DNA from: Holacanthus passer
Lineage: Eukaryota > Chordata > Actinopteri > Pomacanthidae
Assembly (NCBI GenBank): GCA_025331565.1
Contig: JAFREQ010000011.1
Coordinates: forward strand, 9,692,001-9,756,000
Direction of reading: 5' to 3'
DNA: 64,000 nucleotides
Shown: positions 61,830-64,000 of the stretch, piece by piece
Numbering within the stretch: the stretch's first letter is position 1
Layout: every line of letters starts with the position of its first letter
Translations under genes and position numbers: made by a program
Notes under the pieces: model-generated
Database searches by the model: none
What the model was told of the DNA's origin: nothing
The model's input: the letters and a program-made list of their open reading frames with translations, nothing else

Positions 61830-62190
61830 TGTTGAATAAATGTGACTCTAGGGTATCCCCACGCACCTCGGCATATTAATCATCGTGACACGTTCACGAC
61901 CCTTCTAATAAGACAGGGGCCACAGTGCACCCCCTCAAACATCCCATCCCACCCCAGCCCCACTCCCTCTTTGTCTCTCGGCCAGTCCCAAGGGACGGGA
62001 GAGGGTGGTGGGGGAGGCCGGGCTCGAGCTGGGGATGGAGGTGGGGGGGGTTGTGTGAAGTTAGACCCCCTCATTCAGAAGCCCTCCCCTGGGACAACGG
62101 CAGGCACAAGACTCCTATTAGGACTGAGCACAGTAGCCCCCCAGGAGCAACAAAAGACACCTCCTAATGCTCCCTGTTCTAGCTTGGTGA
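61830..62190. promoter_or_regulatory. Candidate regulatory island in gdf11 intron 1
   Basis: GC-rich and low-complexity (C-runs then GGGGGTG-type runs), with 'cggcatattaatcatcgtga' holding a homeodomain-like core at its left edge. It explains the long glycine- and proline-rich open frames on both strands. Function is inference from composition and position only. Confidence 0.25.
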
Positions 62191-64000
62191 ACACAAACAT
62201 GCGGAAATATACAACCACACGTAAACACACGACACAACACACAAGCTCCTAAACTGACCGTCTTCAGCAAACAGCTCATTGTTTTCAGTGTTGGGGTTAT
62301 ATATGTTTGTATTATAAGGGGAACGTCTGCGGGACATCTCCGGCAGCACAGAGGATGAAAAGAGCGAGCGTGCAGTGAACTGCAATAAGGTGGACAGCTG
62401 GACAGCAGGAAGCATGCTGAGGTCTCACCGCTTGTGTCTGTGTGCATCCACACATGCATGCAAGACGTTAACGTCACAGGACAACGTTCTGCTCCTTGTT
62501 CAAAAGTTAAATCCCAAACTTTTCACATAAACACAGATCCAAACAAGATTATAAATGAATGCTGAGACATCTGAATTCAGTGGTCTGCCATCAGCTCCTT
62601 GTTTTATTGTATTTAAAGCAATGCAAGATGAAAATGTAACACAACAGTTTTATTTCAAGACCATCACAGCGTTTTATCCAGTAATCATTATGACAAAATG
62701 ATGAAAATTATGATGAGGTCAAAACCAAAATAAGCTTTTCCGTCTTGTGCCAATCAGAAGTTTTTCCCAAAACACATCCAGATAGTGTCAGTGTGTGTTT
62801 CAGCTCCATCACTTTTCATCTCCTCTAAAAAGTTGACAGGCATCATTTGCACAAGCCAAAAAATACAGCAAACTACAATTCAGCTGTTAGGAATTAGTTT
62901 TATTTCTCAGTCTTGGACTCTATCTGAAATGTGCTGCTGTGTGTTAGTTTACCCAAGTGTCTCTGGCATTCAATTTGGCAATGACCCTCTTGTGAGATAA
63001 TCGTGTCAGAAATGGCTGAAGCCCCCGAGGCAAGAGCTTCAGCAGGGATGCAGCACAGAGTCTGCCTAGTCAATAGCCTGATAACAGATCGGGTGCACAG
63101 AGGTGACTTCAGTAAATGGAAGGAAGAGAATCAACACTTGAGAAGTGATTGAGTTATTAAAGAATTAAAATATTCAGCCGGAAACTTTAAACTCATGCAG
63201 ATGTAACATAGACATCTCTTGATTTGCAAGCTGACCACGTGTCACTGAATAAGGTGACGATGTGCAATACGATATTTCTTTGTTGTTTCACTGAGTAACA
63301 TGATGCATCTATAATAAAAGGACAACATTTATAGCCTGGCTGGCCTGAGGGACTACAACAGCTAGGATTTTCCCATCAGTTTGAGTTACTTACCGATGGA
63401 CTGTTGCTCAGTGTAACACAGCTAACCTAACGTACAAACTGGTTGCTGACTTGTTTTGTTCATCTCAGCAGTCATGCGAAAACCTGTAGCAGAACGATTA
63501 TAATTTAAACTGCTGATCTTCTATTGTGATCTTGTTTGAGCAAGAATAACCAAAAGTTGGTGGATTTCGTTCATCGCCTTGTTGGATGGAACAAATTTCT
63601 ACCAACCTACCTGCCGATCTGTCAGCCTGCTCTACATTATCACACGCTACAAGAGACCTACAACAACACATACTGTATAACCACACTTTGTTCAAGTGTG
63701 ACCTCTAATGACATGTTTCTCTCTAGTGAGATATGATCACTGATATTTTTTTTGATATTTCAGTGCCAAACACTTCTCTTTATCCACTGTTATTTTGTTC
63801 GCAGCAAGGATTGATAATAGTAACTTCATTGTTAATGTAAGCTTTTATGAAGACAAACATCGATTAAAGAGATTGACACTAATGCAGATCAATGAAACCA
63901 ACAAATTAAGACCCTTGTAACAATGCATTGCATTAGTGCAGGTAGTGAAATATCACTTTTTTGTCATTGTATGACAATTTGCATGTGTTTAATTTAGTCC

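Larger units (their letters stand above)
56961..64000 (-). other. gdf11: gdf11 intron 1 (continues beyond window)
   Basis: The acceptor TTTTCCACAG ends at 56961. No coding exon was found up to the right edge, so the whole stretch is inferred to be intron. It contains GC-richer islands at about 59150-59540 and 61830-62190, a T run at 59548-59565 and an inverted dispersed-repeat tail at 61335-61365. A separate small gene nested here cannot be excluded. Confidence 0.6.

Noticed and set aside
61842..62252. 136-codon glycine- and proline-rich frame
   Set aside because: It arises from G- and C-run low-complexity DNA; overlapping frames on both strands are equally open.
57000..64000. gdf11 exon 1 within the window
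   Set aside because: No minus-strand frame shows a signal peptide followed by the expected SQILSKLRL-type motif and furin-independent tolloid site region; the exon should be about 400 nt and would have been visible.
1..64000. tRNA, rRNA, microRNA genes or CRISPR arrays
   Set aside because: Only tRNA-derived SINE fragments were seen. No intact tRNA, no miR seed hairpin that I recognise and no spaced repeat array.

Overview
The window is vertebrate nuclear DNA, almost certainly from a ray-finned (teleost) fish. It is AT-rich, has spliced genes with GT-AG introns, many CA/TC microsatellites, and degenerate copies of dispersed repeat types common in fish genomes. I found no bacterial, viral or CRISPR features.

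All five genes recognised with confidence lie on the minus strand, so they read right to left. From left to right they are: (1) the first coding exon of rabif (46-186), whose later exons run off the left edge; (2) a complete seven-coding-exon adipor1 (3286-6745) with a probable non-coding first exon and promoter near 8235-8310; (3) a complete eight-coding-exon inava (12155-20599) with a 5' UTR exon carrying a short upstream ORF and a probable non-coding exon and promoter near 22903-23040; (4) single-exon gpr25 (33386-34504); (5) exons 2 and 3 of gdf11 (52118-56960), whose first exon must lie beyond the right edge. rabif/adipor1 and inava/gpr25 are all neighbours on human 1q32.1, whereas GDF11 is on human 12q13, so the window also holds a synteny join.

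Between inava and gpr25 (23-33 kb) there is no gene I recognise. There are three weak but coherent gene-like signals: a 146-codon open frame behind a good splice acceptor (24000-24416), a TATA-driven two-exon microgene model (24881-25381), and a minus-strand model with a strong Kozak ATG, an X-box-like motif and consensus splice sites (about 26.6-27.2 kb). The 34.7-49 kb interval and the region from 57 to 64 kb (intron 1 of gdf11) look like a gene desert around a developmental gene. They contain GC-richer islands that may be regulatory, a symmetric pair of CDX/HOX-type sites (47373-47397), and, in gdf11 intron 2, a perfect 34-bp palindrome (55230-55263).

The genes do not form one pathway. rabif encodes a Rab chaperone/exchange factor of membrane traffic, adipor1 a seven-helix adiponectin receptor with ceramidase-like architecture, inava an epithelial junction and innate-signalling adaptor, gpr25 a chemokine-type receptor, and gdf11 a TGF-beta family ligand. 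inava and gpr25 are both linked to mucosal immunity in mammals. Exon boundaries were placed by hand from splice consensus and reading-frame continuity; UTR ends and promoters are inferences.
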